Assembly: GCF_029227915.1 (NCBI RefSeq)
Contig: NC_079879.1
Coordinates: 11,968,001-12,032,000 of the forward strand
Direction: 5' to 3'
DNA: 64,000 nucleotides
Source of the DNA: Hydractinia symbiolongicarpus
Taxonomy: Eukaryota > Cnidaria > Hydrozoa > Anthoathecata > Hydractiniidae
The position numbers and the translations under genes were made by a program. Shown here one piece after another: positions 25,034-37,858 of the stretch. The notes under the pieces were generated by a model, which did not search any database, was not told where the DNA came from, and worked only from the letters and a program-made list of their open reading frames with translations. The stretch's first letter is position 1; each line of letters begins with the position of its first letter.

Positions 25034-26408
25034 ATGGCCTCTGTACGTAATGTTGAACAGTTAACAGACAGAAAAACTCACCCAATTTCTACGTCCTTGA
25101 GGTTAATGTATGTATCATCACTACGGTGTTCGTCAATTTCGAAATTTTTCGGTTCTGTTACAGGTCGGGAAAACTTAGCGGAAAGAATGATTTTTTTTCT
25201 CCACGTCTGGTGTCACACAGAATCCCGAGGAACTACTACATACGAACATTTGGAACTAGACCCCCAAAATTTAGATCATGCTGAGAAGATTTAAGGCCTT
25301 GTCAATACTGGGAAGCACTGAGTATCATTATCATCGCATCGGGACCGCGTAGACATTGTAGATTCAGGTTTCTAAATGCATGCAAACACACGTTGCAGTT
25401 TTCCATCGGAAATCATGGATTGGGCATTCCTCACACAGGGCAGGTCTTAAAAACTACGACTTTCCTAAGCATAGCCGTGTTCCCAGAGAAAGTTACAGCT
25501 TACAAGATTTACCTTCTTTCTGCAGCAGTCCCACGGATGGTCAAAGATTTCTGCTTTTTTCAGCGTTGCACTGAATTTCTCCTTCAATGTTCAAAACTGG
25601 CACAATAGGTATAAAGTTTTAAACAATTTGAGAAAATTTTGAAATTTCAAATCGGGAAAGTTAAGAACGTTTGCTGAATTATTTTGACATGCTGAGCGTT
25701 CTTGTGACAATAATTCTCGCACATGCGCAGCACGAGCAAAGGAATCAACACCATAAGCAATAAAAACACGCGCATTATGGCCTCTGTACGCAATGTGGAA
25801 CAGGTTACAGATAAAGAAACTCACACATATTTTCTAGGTGCCTGAGTTTAAAGTATGTATCATTTCTACGGTATTCGTCAGTTTCGAAGATTTGGGATTC
25901 GGTTGGGTCTCGGGAAAATTTAGCTAAAAGGAAGAATGTTTTTCTCCATGAGTAGTGTCACACAGAATCCTGAGGAACTACTCCATACGAACATTTGGAA
26001 GTAGACGCCCAAAATTTAGATCATGCTATGAAGATTTAAAGCCTTGTCAATACTAGGAAGCAACGAGTATTATTATGATCGCCTCGGGACTGCACGGAGA
26101 TCGTAGACTCAGGTTTCTCAGTCCAGACAAGCACTCGTTGCAGTTTGCCATCGGAAAACTTGGATTGCGCCATCCTCACACAGGCCAGGTCTTAAAAAGT
26201 ACGTCTTTCAGAAGCATACCCGTGTTCCCAAAGAAGGTTACAGCTTTCAAAATTTACCTTCCTTCTACAGCAGTCCCACGGATGGTCAAAGATTTCTGCT
26301 TCCTTTAGCGTTGCACTGAATTTCTCCTTTAATATTCAAAACTGGCAAAATAGGAAAAAAGTTTTAAACAATTTGAGAAAATTTTAAAATTTCAAATCGG
26401 CAAAGTTA
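25034..26408 (+). repeat. Second copy of the 9221-10595 block
   Basis: See 9221-10595: anchors 25274 and 26019 at a constant 15,813-bp offset. The copy here has CATGCTATGAAG instead of CATGCTGAGAAG at 26019 and GGAAGAATG instead of GAAAGAATG near 25929. Confidence 0.82.
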
Positions 26409-28248
26409 AGAACGTTTGCTTAAGTACTTTGGCATGCTAAGCGTTCTTATAACAGTAATTCTCGCACATGCGCAGCACGAGCAAATGAATCAACACCATA
26501 AGCAATATAAACACGCGCATTGCAGCCTCTGTGCGCAATGTTGAACAGGTTACAGATACAAAAAACTCACACTATTTCTATGTCCCTGGGTTTCAGGTAT
26601 GTATCATCTCCGCGAAATTCCTCAATTTCGATATTTTTAGATTCGGTTGGGGGTCGGGAAATTTAGCTAAAAGAATGAATTTTTTTTCTTCATGTGAGGT
26701 GTCGCACACAATCCCGAGGAATTACTCCATACGAACATTTGGAACTAGACGCCCAAAATTTAGACCATGCTGAGAAGATTTAAGGCCTTGTCAAAACTGG
26801 GAAGCACTGAGTATCATTATCATCGCGTCGGAACTGCACGGAGATCGTAGACTCAGGTTTCTCAGTCCAGACAAACACTTGTTGCAGTTTCCCATCGGAA
26901 AACTTAGGTTGCGCCTTCCTCACACAGGCCAGGTCTTAAAAAGTACGTCTTTCCAAAGCATACCCGTGTTCCCAAGGAAAGTTACAGCTTACAAAACTTA
27001 CATTCCTTCTGCAGCAGTCCCACGGATGGTCAAAAATTTCTGCTTTTTTTAGCGTTGCACTGAATTTCCCCTTTAATGTTCAAAACTGGCAAAATAGGAA
27101 AAAGTTTTAAACAATTTGAGAAAATTTTGAAACTTCAAATCGGCAAAGTTAGGAACGTTTGGTGAAGTACTTTGGCATGCTAAGCGTTCTTATGACAGTA
27201 ATTCTCGCACATGCACAGGACGAACAAATTGATCAACACCATAAGCAATTAAAACACACGCATTATGGCGTCTGTGCGCAATGTTGGACATGTTACAGAT
27301 AAAAAAACTCACATTTTTCTAGGTCCCTGAGTTTAAGGTATGTATCATCTCCGCGGCATTCGTCAATTTCGATATTTTTCGATTCGGTTGGGGGTCGGGA
27401 ATATTTACCTAAAAGAAAGAATGTTTTTCTCCATGTGTAGTGTCACACAGAATCCTGAGGAACTACTCCATACGAACATTTGGAAGTAGACGCCTAAAAT
27501 TTAGATCATGCTGAGAAGATTTAAAGCCTTGTCAATACTAGGAAGCAACGAGTATTATTATGATCGCATCGGAACCTCGGAGACATCGTAGATTCAGGAT
27601 TCTCAGTCCAGACAAACACTCGTTGCGGTTTTCCATCGGAAAGCTTGGATTGCGCATTTCTCAGACAGGCCAGGTCTTAAAACGTACGTCTTCCCTAAAC
27701 ATACCCGTGTTCCCAGAGAAGGTTACAGCTTACAAGATTTACCTTGCTTCTGCAGCAGTCCCACAGATGGTAAAAGATTTCTGCTTCTTTAAGCGTTGCA
27801 CTGAATTTCTGCTTTAATGTTCAAAACTGGCAAAATATGAATAATGTTTTAAACAATATGAGAACATTTTGAAATTTCAAATCGGGAAAGTTAAGAACGT
27901 TTGCTTAAGTACTTTTTCATGCTAAGCGTCCTTATGAAAGTAATTCTCGCACATGCGCAGCACGAGCAAATGAATCAACACCATAAGCAATATAAACACG
28001 CGCATTACAGACACTGTGCGCAATGTTGAACAGGTTACAGATACAAAAAACTCACACTATTTCTATGTCCCTGGGTTTCAGGTATGTATCATCTCTCCGC
28101 GAAATTCCTCAATTTCGATATTTTGAGATTCGGTTGGGGGTCGGGAAATTTAGCTAAATGAAATAATGTTATTCTCCATATGTGGTGTCGCACACAATCC
28201 CAAGGAATTACTCCATACGAACATTTGGAACTAGACGCCCAAAGTTTA
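26409..28248 (+). repeat. Mixed monomers
   Basis: Anchors at 26763 (GACCATGCTG variant) and 27504 (GAAGTAGAC/CAACGAG subfamily, close to 10949, 13178 and 15403). Two stretches, about 26.57-26.66 and 28.05-28.15 kb, share CTATGTCCCTGGGTTTCAGG and GCGAAATTCCTCAATTTCG. Nothing else seen. Confidence 0.87.
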
Positions 28249-31200
28249 GATCATGCTGAGAAGATTTAAGGCCTTGTCAATACTGGGAGGCACTGAGTAT
28301 CATTATCATCGCGTCGGAACTGCACGGAGATCGTAGACTCATGTTTTCAGTCCAGATAAACACTCGTTGCAGTTTCCCATCGGAAAACTTAGATTGCACC
28401 TTCCTCACACAGGCCAGGTCTTAAAAAGTACGTCTTTCCGAAGCATACCCGTGTTCCCAAGGAAAGTTACAGCTTACAAAACTTACCTTCCTTCTGCAGC
28501 AATCCCACGGATGGTCAAAGGTTTCTGCTTTTTTTAGCGTTGCACTGAATTTCTCCTTTAATGTTCAAAACTGGCAAAATAGGTAAAAAGTATTAAACAT
28601 TTTGAGAACTTATTGAAATTTCAAATCGGGAAAGTTAAGAACGTTTGCTGAATTATTTTGACATGCTGAGCGTTTTTATGACCGTAATTCTCGCACATGC
28701 ACAGGACGAGCAAATGAATCAACACCATAAGCAATAAAAACACGCGCATTATGGCCTCTGTACGCAATGTTGGACAGGTTACAGATGAAAAAACTCACAT
28801 TTTTCTAGGTCCCTGAGTTTAAGGTATGTATCATATCCGCGGTATTCGTCAATTTGGATATTTTTCGATTCGGTTGCGGGACGGATAAATTTAGCTAAAA
28901 GAATGAATTTTTTTCTCCATGTGAGGTTTGCCACACAATTCCGAGGAATTACTCCATACGAACATTTGGAACTAGACGCCCAAAATTTAGATCATGCTGA
29001 GAAGATTTAAGGCCTTGTCAATACTGGGAAGCACTGAGTATCATTATCATCGCGTCGAGACTGCACGGAGATCGTAGACTCAGCTTTCTCAGTCCAGACA
29101 AACACTCGTTGCAGTTTCCCATCGGAAAACTTAGATTGCGCCTTCCTCACACAGGCCAGGTCTTAAAAAGTACGTCTTTCCGAAGCATACCCGTGTTCCC
29201 AAGGAAAGTTACAGCTTACAAAACTTACCTTCCTTCTGCAGCAGTCCCACGGATGGTCAAAGGTTTCTGGGTTTTTTAGCGTTGCACTGAATTTCTCCTT
29301 TAATGTTTAAAACTGGCAAAATAGGTAAAAAGTATTAAACATTTTGAGAACTTATTGAAATTTCAAATCGGGAAAGTTAAGAACGTTTGCTGAATTATTT
29401 TGACATGCTGAGCGTTTTTATGACCGTAATTCTCGCACATGCACAGGACGAGCAAATGAATCAACACCATAAGCAATAAAAACACGCGCATTATGACCTC
29501 TGTACGCAATGTTGGACAGGTTACAGATGAAAAAACTCACATTTTTCTAAGTCCCTGAGTTTAAGGTATGTATCATATCCGCGGTATTCGTCAATTTGGA
29601 TATTTTTCGATTCGGTTGCGGGACGGATAAATTTAGCTAAAAGAATGAATTTTTTTCTCCATGTGAGGTTTGCCACACAATTCCGAGGAATTACTCCATA
29701 CGAACATTTGGAACTAGACGCCCAAAATTTAGATCATGCTGAGAAGATTTAAGGCCTTGTCAATACTGGGAAGCACTGAGTATCATTATCATCGCGTCGA
29801 GACTGCACGGAGATCGTAGACTCAGCTTTCTCAGTCCAGACAAACATTCGTTGAAGTTTCCCATCGGAAAACTTAGATTGCGCCTTCCTCACACAGGCCA
29901 GGTCTTAAAAAGTACGTCTTTCCGAAGCATACCCGTGTTCCCAAGGAAAGTTACAGCTTACAAAACTTACCTTCCTTCTGCAGCAGTCCCACGGATGCTC
30001 AAAGATTTCTGCTTTTTTTAGCGTTGCACTAAATTTCTCCTTTAATGTTCAAAACTGGCAAAATAGGAAAAAGTTTTAAACAATTTGAGAAAATATTGAA
30101 ATTTCAAATCGGCAAAGTTAAGAACGTTTGGTGAAGTACTTTGGCATGCTAAGCGTTTTTATGACCGTAATTCTCGCACATGCACAGGACGAGCAAATGA
30201 ATCAACACCATAAGCAATAAAAACACGCGCATTATGGCCTCTGTACGCAATGTTGGACAGGTTACAGATAAAAAAACTCACATTTTTCTAGGTCCTTGAG
30301 TTTAAGGTATGTATCCTATCCGCGGTATTCGTCAATTTGGATATTTTTCGATTCGGTTGCGGGACGGATAAATTTAGCTTAAAGAATGATTTTTTTTCTC
30401 CATGTGAGGTTTGCCACACAATTCCGAGGAATTACTCCATACGAACATTTGGAACTAGACGCCCAAAATTTAGATCATGCTGAGAAGATTTAAGGCCTTG
30501 TCAATACTGGGAAGCACTGAGTATCATTACCAACGCGTCGGAACTGCACCAAGATCGTAGACTCAGGTTTTCAGTCCGTATAAACACTCGTTGCAGTTTC
30601 TCATCGCAAAACTTAGATTGCTCCTTCCTCACACAGGCCAGGTCCTAAAAAGTACGTCTTTCCGAAGCATACCCGTGTTCCCAAGGAAAGTTACAGCTTA
30701 CAAAACTTACCTTCCTTCTGCAGCAGTCCCACGGATGCTCAAAGATTTCTGCTTTTTTTAGCGTTGCACTGAATTTCTCCTTTAATGTTCAAAACTGGCA
30801 AAATAGGTAAAAAATTTTAAACAATTTGAGAAAATTTTGAAATTTCAAATCGGCAAAGTTAAGAACGTTTGGTGAAGTACTTTGGCATGCTAAGCGTTTT
30901 TATGACCGTAATTCTCGCACATGCACAGGACGAGCAAATGAATCAACACCATAAGCAATAAAAACACGCGCATTATGGCCTCTGTACGCAATGTTGGACA
31001 GGTTACAGATGAAAAAACTCACATTTTTCTAGGTCCCTGAGTTTAAGGTATGTATCATATCCGCGGTATTCTTCAATTTGGATATTTTTCGATTCGGTTG
31101 CGGGACGGATAAATTTAGCTAAAAGAATGATTTTTTTTCTCCATGTGAGGTTTGGCACACAATTCCGAGGAATTACTCCATACGAACATTTGGAACTAGA

Positions 31201-32695
31201 CGCCCAAAATTTAGATCATGCTGAGAAGATTTAAGGCCTTGTCAATACTGGGAAGCACTGAGTATCATTATCATCGCGTCGAGACTGCACGGAGATCGTA
31301 GACTCAGCTTTCTCAGTCCTGACAAACACTCGTTGCAGTTTCCCATCGGAAAACTTAGATTGCGCCTTCCTCACACAGGCCAGGTCTTAAAAAGTACGTC
31401 TTTCCGAAGCATACCCGTGTTCCCAAGGAAAGTTACAGCTTACAAAACTTACCTTCCTTCTGCAGCAGTCCCACGGATGCTCAAAGATTTCTGCTTTTTT
31501 TAGCGTTGCACTAAATTTCTCCTTTAATGTTCAAAACTGGCAAAATAGGAAAAAGTTTTAAACAATTTGAGAAAATATTGAAATTTCAAATCGGCAAAGT
31601 TAAGAACGTTTGGTGAAGTACTTTGGCATGCTAAGCGTTTTTATGACCGTAATTCTCGCACATGCACAGGACGAGCAAATGAATCAACACCATAAGCAAT
31701 AAAACACGCGCATTATGGCCTCTGTAAGCAATGTTGGACAGGTTACAGATGAAAAAACTCACATTTTTCTAGGTCCCTGAGTTTAAGGTATGTATCATAT
31801 CCGCGGTATTCGTCAATTTGGATATTTTTCGATTCGGTTGGGGGACGGATAATTTTAACTAAAAGAATGAATTTTTTTCTCCATGTAAGGTGTCGCACAC
31901 AATCCCGAGGAATTACTCCATACGAACATTTGGAACTAGACGCCCAAAATTTAGATCATGCTGAGAAGAATTAAGGCCTTGTCAATACTGGGAAGCACTG
32001 AGTATCATTATCATCGCGTCGAGACTGCACGGAGATCGTAGACTCAGCTTTCTCAGTCCAGACAAACACTCGTTGCAGTTTCCCATTGGAAAACTTAGAT
32101 TGCGCCTTCCTCACACAGGCCAGGTCTTAAAAAGTACGTCTTTCCGAAGCATACCCGTGTTCCCAAGGAAAGTTACAGCTTACAAAAATTACCTTCCTTC
32201 TGCAGCAGTCCCACGGATGCTCAAAGATTTCTGCTTTTTTTAGCGTTGCACTGAATTTCTCCTTTAATGTTCAAAACTGGCAAAATAGGTAAAAAGCTTT
32301 AAACAACTTGAGAAAATTTTGAAATTTCAAATCAGCAAAGTTAAGAACGTTTGGTGATATCTTTTGGCATGCTAAGCGTTCTTATGACATTAATTCTCGC
32401 ACATGCACAGGAGGAGCAAATGAATCAACACCATAAGCAATAAAAACACGCGGATGATGGCCTCTGTACGCAATGTTGGACAGGTTACAGATGAAAAAAC
32501 TCACATTTTTCTAGGTCCCTGAGTTTAAGGTATGTATCATATCCGCGGTATTCGTCAATTTCGATATTTTTCGATTCGGTTGGGGGACGGATAATTTTAA
32601 CTAAAAGAATGAATTTTTTTCTCCATGTCAGGTGTCGCACACAATCCCGAGGAATTACTCCATACGAACATTTGGAACTAGATGCCCAAAATTTA
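28249..32695 (+). repeat. Expansion of the GAGACTGCACGGAG/CAGCTTTCTCAG subfamily
   Basis: Anchors at 28249, 28990, 29732, 30473, 31214 and 31954, all 740-742 bp long. The 28990, 29732, 31214 and 31954 monomers share GTCGAGACTGCACGGAG, CTCAGCTTTCTCAGTCC and often GGTTTGCCACACAATTCCG, and look like recent neighbours. The 30473 monomer instead has CAGGTTTTCAGTCCGTATAA, the first member of a second subfamily (later at 37483, 40442, 41921, 42648, 43226, 51373, 53361, 58281 and 59527). The unusual GGTTTCTGGGTTTTTTAGCG near 29263 is private. No gene. Confidence 0.87.
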
Positions 32696-33271
32696 GATCA
32701 TGCTGAGAAGATTTAAGGCCTTGTCAATACTGGGAAGCACTGAGTATCATTATCATCGCGTCGGGACTGCACGGAGATCGTAGACTCAGGTTTCTCAGTC
32801 CAGACAAGCACTCGTTGCGGTTTGCCATCGGAAAACTTGGATTGCGCCTTCCTCACACAGGCCAGGTCTTAAAAGTACGTCGTTTCTAAGCATACCCGTG
32901 TTCCCAAAGAAATTTACAGCTTACAAATTTACCTTCCTTCTGCAGCAGTCCCACAGATGGTCAAAGATTTCTGCTTCTTTTAGCGTTGCACTGAATTTCT
33001 CCTTTAATGTTTAAAACTGGCAAAATAGGTAAAAAATTTTAAACAATTTGAGAAAATTTTGAAATTTCAAATCGGCAAAGTTAAGAACGTTTGGTGAAGT
33101 ACTTTGGCATGCTAAGCGTTTTTATGACCGTAATTCTCGCACATGCACAGGACGAGCAAATGAATCAACACCATAAGCAAAAAAAACACGCGCATTATGG
33201 CCTCTGTACGCAATGTTGGACAGGTTACAGATAAAAAAACTCACACTATTTCTAAGTCCCTGAGTTTAAGG

Positions 33272-33380
33272 TAATCAACACCATAAGCAATTAAAACACA
33301 CGCATTATGGCCTCTGTGCGCAATGTTGGACATGTTACAGATAAAAAAACTCACATTTTTCTAGGTCCCTGAGTTTAAGG
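33272..33380 (+). repeat. 109-bp internal partial duplication, copy 1
   Basis: After TTTAAGGTA the sequence jumps back to ATCAACACCATAAGCAATTA and runs again through ATTATGGCCTCTGTGCGCAA to TTTAAGGTATG. The second pass carries the GCAATTAAAACACACGC and GCGCAATGTTGGACATG variants, not those of the first pass. It therefore came from a different monomer subfamily and is not a simple slippage copy. Confidence 0.9.
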
Positions 33381-34866
33381 TATGTATCATATCCGCGGTA
33401 TTCATCAATTTAGATATTTTTCGATTCGGTTGGGGGACGGATAAATTTAGCTAAAAGAATGAATTTTTTTCTCCATGTGAGGTTTGGCACACAATTCCGA
33501 GGAATTACTCCATACGAACATTTGGAACTAGACGCCTAAAATTTAGATCATGCTGAGAAGATTTAAGGCCTTGTCAATACTGGGAAGCACTGAGTATCAT
33601 TATCATCGCGTCGAGACTGCACGGAGATCGTAGACTCAGCTTTCTCAGTCCAGACAAACACTCGTTGCAGTTTCCCATCGGAAAACTTAGATTGCGCCTT
33701 CCTCACACAGGCCAGGTCTTAAAAAGTACGTCTTTCCGAAGCATACCCGTGTTCCCAAGGAAAGTTACAGCTTACAAAACTTACCTTCCTTCTGCAGCAG
33801 TCCCACGGATGCTCAAAGATTTCTGCTTTTTTTAGCGTTGCACTGAATTTCTCCTTTAATGTTCAAAACTGGCAAAATAGGTAAAAAGCTTTAAACAACT
33901 TGAGAAAATTTTGAAATTTCAAATCAGCAAAGTTAAGAACGTTTGGTGATATCTTTTGGCATGCTAAGCGTTCTTATGACATTAATTCTCGCACATGCAC
34001 AGGAGGAGCAAATGAATCAACACCATAAGCAATAAAAACACGCGGATGATGGCCTCTGTACGCAATGTTGGACAGGTTACAGATAAAAAAACTCACACTA
34101 TTCCTAAGTCCCTGAGTTTAAGGTATGTATCATATCCGCGGTATTCGTCAATTTGGATATTTATCGATTTGGTTGGGGGACGGATAATTTTAGCTAAAAG
34201 AATGAATTTTTTTCTCCATGTAAGGTGTCGCACACAATCCCGAGGAATTACTCCATACGAACATATGGAACTAGACGCCCAAAATTTAGATCATGCTGAG
34301 AAGATTTAAGGCCTTGTCAATACTGGGAAGCACTGAGTATCATTATCATCGCGGCGAGACTGCACGGAGATCGTAGACTCAGCTTTCTCAGTCCAGACAA
34401 ACACTCGTTGCAGTTTCCCATCGGAAAACTTAGATTGCGCCTTCCTCACACAGGCCAGGTCTTAAAAAGTACGTCTTTCCGAAGCACACCCGTGTTCCCA
34501 TGGAAAGTTACAGCTTACAAAACTTACCTTCCTTCTGCAGCAGTCCCACGGATGCTCAAAGATTTCTGCTTTTTTTAGCGTTGCACTGAATTTCTCCTTT
34601 AATGTTCAAAACTGGCAAAATAGGTAAAAAGCTTTAAACAACTTGAGAAAATTTTGAAATTTCAAATCAGCAAAGTTAAGAACGTTTGGTGATATCTTTT
34701 GGCATGCTAAGCGTTCTTATGACATTAATTCTCGCACATGCACAGGAGGAGCAAATGAATCAACACCATAAGCAATAAAAACACGCGGATGATGGCCTCT
34801 GTACGCAATGTTGGACAGGTTACAGATAAAAAAACTCACACTATTTCTAAGTCCCTGAGTTTAAGG

Positions 34867-34975
34867 TAATCAACACCATAAGCAATTAAAACACACGCAT
34901 TATGGCCTCTGTGCGCAATGTTGGACATGTTACAGATAAAAAAACTCACATTTTTCTAGGTCCCTGAGTTTAAGG
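34867..34975 (+). repeat. 109-bp internal partial duplication, copy 2
   Basis: Same breakpoint and donor variants as 33272-33380. The identical junction shows that it spread with the monomer instead of arising again. Confidence 0.9.
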
Positions 34976-35721
34976 TATGTATCATATCCGCGGTATTCAT
35001 CAATTTAGATATTTTTCGATTCGGTTGGGGGACGGATAAATTTAGCTAAAAGAATGAATTTTTTTCTCCATGTGAGGTTTGGCACACAATTCCGAGGAAT
35101 TACTCCATACGAACATTTGGAACTAGACGCCCAAAATTTAGATCATGCTGAGAAGATTTAAGGCCTTGTCAATACTGGGAAGCACTGAGTATCATTATCA
35201 TCGCGTCGAGACTGCACGGAGATCGTAGACTCAGCTTTCTCAGTCCAGACAAACACTCGTTGCAGTTTCCCATAGGAAAACTTAGATTGCGCCTTCCTCA
35301 CACAGGCCAGGTCTTAAAAAGTACGTCTTTCCGAAGCATACCCGTGTTCCCAAGGAAAGTTACAGCTTACAAAACTTACCTTCCTTCTGCAGCAGTCCCA
35401 CGGATGCTCAAAGATTTCTGCTTTTTTTAGCGTTGCACTGAATTTCTCCTTTAATGTTCAAAACTGGCAAAATAGGTAAAAAGCTTTAAACAACTTGAGA
35501 AAATTTTGAAATTTCAAATCAGCAAAGTTAAGAACGTTTGGTGATATCTTTTGGCATGCTAAGCGTTCTTATGACATTAAGAATTCTCGCACATGCACAG
35601 GAGGAGCAAATGAATCAACACCATAAGCAATAAAAACACGCGGATGATGGCCTCTGTACGCAATGTTGGACAGGTTACAGATAAAAAAACTCACACTATT
35701 TCTAAGTCCCTGAGTTTAAGG

Positions 35722-35830
35722 TAATCAACACCATAAGCAATTAAAACACACGCATTATGGCCTCTGTGCGCAATGTTGGACATGTTACAGATAAAAAAAC
35801 TCACATTTTTCTAGGTCCCTGAGTTTAAGG
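35722..35830 (+). repeat. 109-bp internal partial duplication, copy 3
   Basis: Same junction (TTTAAGGTAATCAACACC) as the copies at 33272 and 34867, inside the 855-bp interval starting at 35141. Confidence 0.9.
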
Positions 35831-37316
35831 TATGTATCATATCCGCGGTATTCATCAATTTAGATATTTTTCGATTCGGTTGGGGGACGGATAAATTTAG
35901 CTAAAAGAATGAATTTTTTTCTCCATGTGAGGTTTGGCACACAATTCCGAGGAATTACTCCATACGAACATTTGGAACTAGACGCCCAAAATTTAGATCA
36001 TGCTGAGAAGATTTAAGGCCTTGTCAATACTGGGAAGCACTGAGTATCATTATCATCGCGTCGAGACTGCACGGAGATCGTAGACTCAGCTTTCTCAGTC
36101 CAGACAAACACTCGTTGCAGTTTCCCATCGGAAAACTTAGATTGCGCCTTCCTCACACAGGCCAGGTCTTAAAAAGTACGTCTTTCCGAAGCATACCCGT
36201 GTTCCCAAGGAACGTTACAGCTTACAAAACTTACCTTCCTTCTGCAGCAGTCCCACGGATGCTCAAAGATTTCTGCTTTTTTTAGCGTTGCACTGAATTT
36301 CTCCTTTAATGTTCAAAACTGGCAAAATAGGTAAAAAGCTTTAAACAACTTGAGAAAATTTTGAAATTTCAAATCAGCAAAGTTAAGAACGTTTGGTGAT
36401 ATCTTTTGGCATGCTAAGCGTTCTTATGACATTAAGAATTCTCGCACATGCACAGGAGGAGCAAATGAATCAACACCATCAGCAATAAAAACACGCGGAT
36501 GATGGCCTCTGTACGCAATGTTGGACAGGTTACAGATAAAAAAACTCACACTATTTCTAAGTCCCTGAGTTTAAGGTATGTATCATATCCGCGGTATTCG
36601 TCAATTTGGATATTTATCGATTCGGTTGGGGGACGGATAATTTTAGCTAAAAGAATGAATTTTTTTCTCCATGTAAGGTGTCGCACACAATCCCGAGGAA
36701 TTACTCCATACGAACATTTGGAACTAGACGCTAAAAATTTAGATCATGCTGAGAAGATTTAAGGCCTTGTCAATACTGGGAAGCACTGAGTATCATTATC
36801 ATCGCGTCGAGACTGCACGGAGATCGTAGACTCAGCTTTCTCAGTCCAAACAAACACTCGTTGCAGTTTCCCATCGGAAAACTTAGATTGCGCCTTCCTC
36901 ACACAGGCCAGGTCTTAAAAAGTACGTCTTTCCGAAGCATACCCGTGTTCCCAAGGAAAGTTACAGCTTACAAAACTTACCTTCCTTCTGCAGCAGTCCC
37001 ACGGATGCTCAAAGATTTCTGCTTTTTTTAGCGTTGCACTAAATTTCTCCTTTAATGTTCAAAACTGGCAAAATAGGAAAAAGTTTTAAACAATTTGAGA
37101 AAATATTGAAATTTCAAATCGGCAAAGTTAAGAACGTTTGGTGAAGTACTTTGGCATGCTAAGCGTCTTTATGACCGTAATTCTCGCACATGCACAGGAC
37201 GAGCAAATGAATCAACACCATAAGCAATAAAAACACGCGCATTATGGCCTCTGTACGCAATGTTGGACAGGTTACAGATAAAAAAACTCACATTTTTCTA
37301 GGTCCCTGAGTTTAAG

Positions 37317-37733
37317 GTATGTATCATCTCCGCGGTATTCGTCAATTTCGATATTTTTCGATTCGGTTGCGGCACGGATAAATTCAGCTAAAAGAATGAA
37401 TTTTTTTCTTCATGCGAGGTGTCGCACACAATCCCGAGGAATTACTCTATACGAACATTTGGAACTAGACGCATAAAATTTAGATCATGCTGAGAAGATT
37501 TAAGGCCTTGTCAATACTGGGAAGCACTGAGTATCATTACCATCGCGTCGGAACTGCACCAAGATCGTAGACTCAGGTTTTCAGTCCGTATAAACACTCG
37601 TTGCAGTTTCTCATCGCAAAACTTAGATTGCGCCTTCCTCACACAGGCCAGGTCTTAAAAAGTACGTCTTTCCGAAGCATACCCGTGTTCCCAAGGAAAG
37701 TTACAGCTTACAAAACTTACCTTCCTTCTGCAG
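37317..37733 (+). other. Intron-like signals in the monomer (example, unproven)
   Basis: AAG|GTATGT at 37314-37322 is a strong 5' splice-site match. About 417 bp later, GCTTAC with a possible branch A at 37710, a pyrimidine-rich CTTACCTTCCTTCTG and CAG at 37731-37733 resemble a branch point and 3' splice site. The same signals occur in many monomers. Splicing would join the ATGGCCTCTGT frame to a second short frame, giving about 40 codons before a stop. No evidence of transcription is visible, and both motifs could be chance. Confidence 0.25.
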
Positions 37734-37844
37734 CAGTCCCACGGATGCTCAAAGATTTCTGCTTTTTTTAGCGTTGCACTGAATTTCTCTTTTAATGTTA
37801 AAAACTGGCAAAATAGGAAAAAGTTTTAAACAATTTGAGAAAAT

Positions 37845-37858
37845 TTTGAAATTTCAAA
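37845..37858. repeat. Perfect 14-bp palindrome TTTGAAATTTCAAA in the AT core (example)
   Basis: TTTGAAATTTCAAA equals its own reverse complement. It lies in the AT-rich core of nearly every full monomer in all subfamilies, just before TCGGCAAAGTTAAGAACGTTT or TCGGGAAAGTTAAG. A few copies break it (for example TTTGAAACTTCAAA near 27128 and TTTAAAACTTCAAA near 7601). It may be a protein-binding or structural site. Conservation across subfamilies is the only evidence, and shared descent could explain that. Confidence 0.75.

Larger units (their letters stand above)
32696..37482 (+). repeat. Monomers lengthened to 850-855 bp, alternating with normal ones
   Basis: Anchors at 32696, 33546, 34289, 35141, 35996 and 36742. 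The intervals starting at 32696, 34289 and 35141 are 850, 852 and 855 bp; the others are 741-746. The excess comes from a 109-bp internal duplication, listed separately. Most share the private markers TAGGTAAAAAGCTTTAAACA, GGTGATATCTTTTGGCATGC, CAGGAGGAGC and ACACGCGGATGATGGCC. Near 35580 and 36437 GACATTAATTCTCGC has gained three bases (GACATTAAGAATTCTCGC). Confidence 0.9.

Noticed and set aside
37365-37380. G-quadruplex in GGTTGGGGGTCGGG
   Set aside because: It has too few G-runs of three or more on one strand within a short span.
37360-37385. Possible CENP-B box in the TTCGATTCGGTTG..CGG region
   Set aside because: The TTCG and CGG elements are present in some monomers, but the spacing and central A of the TTCGNNNNANNCGGG pattern do not match in the variants I checked on either strand.
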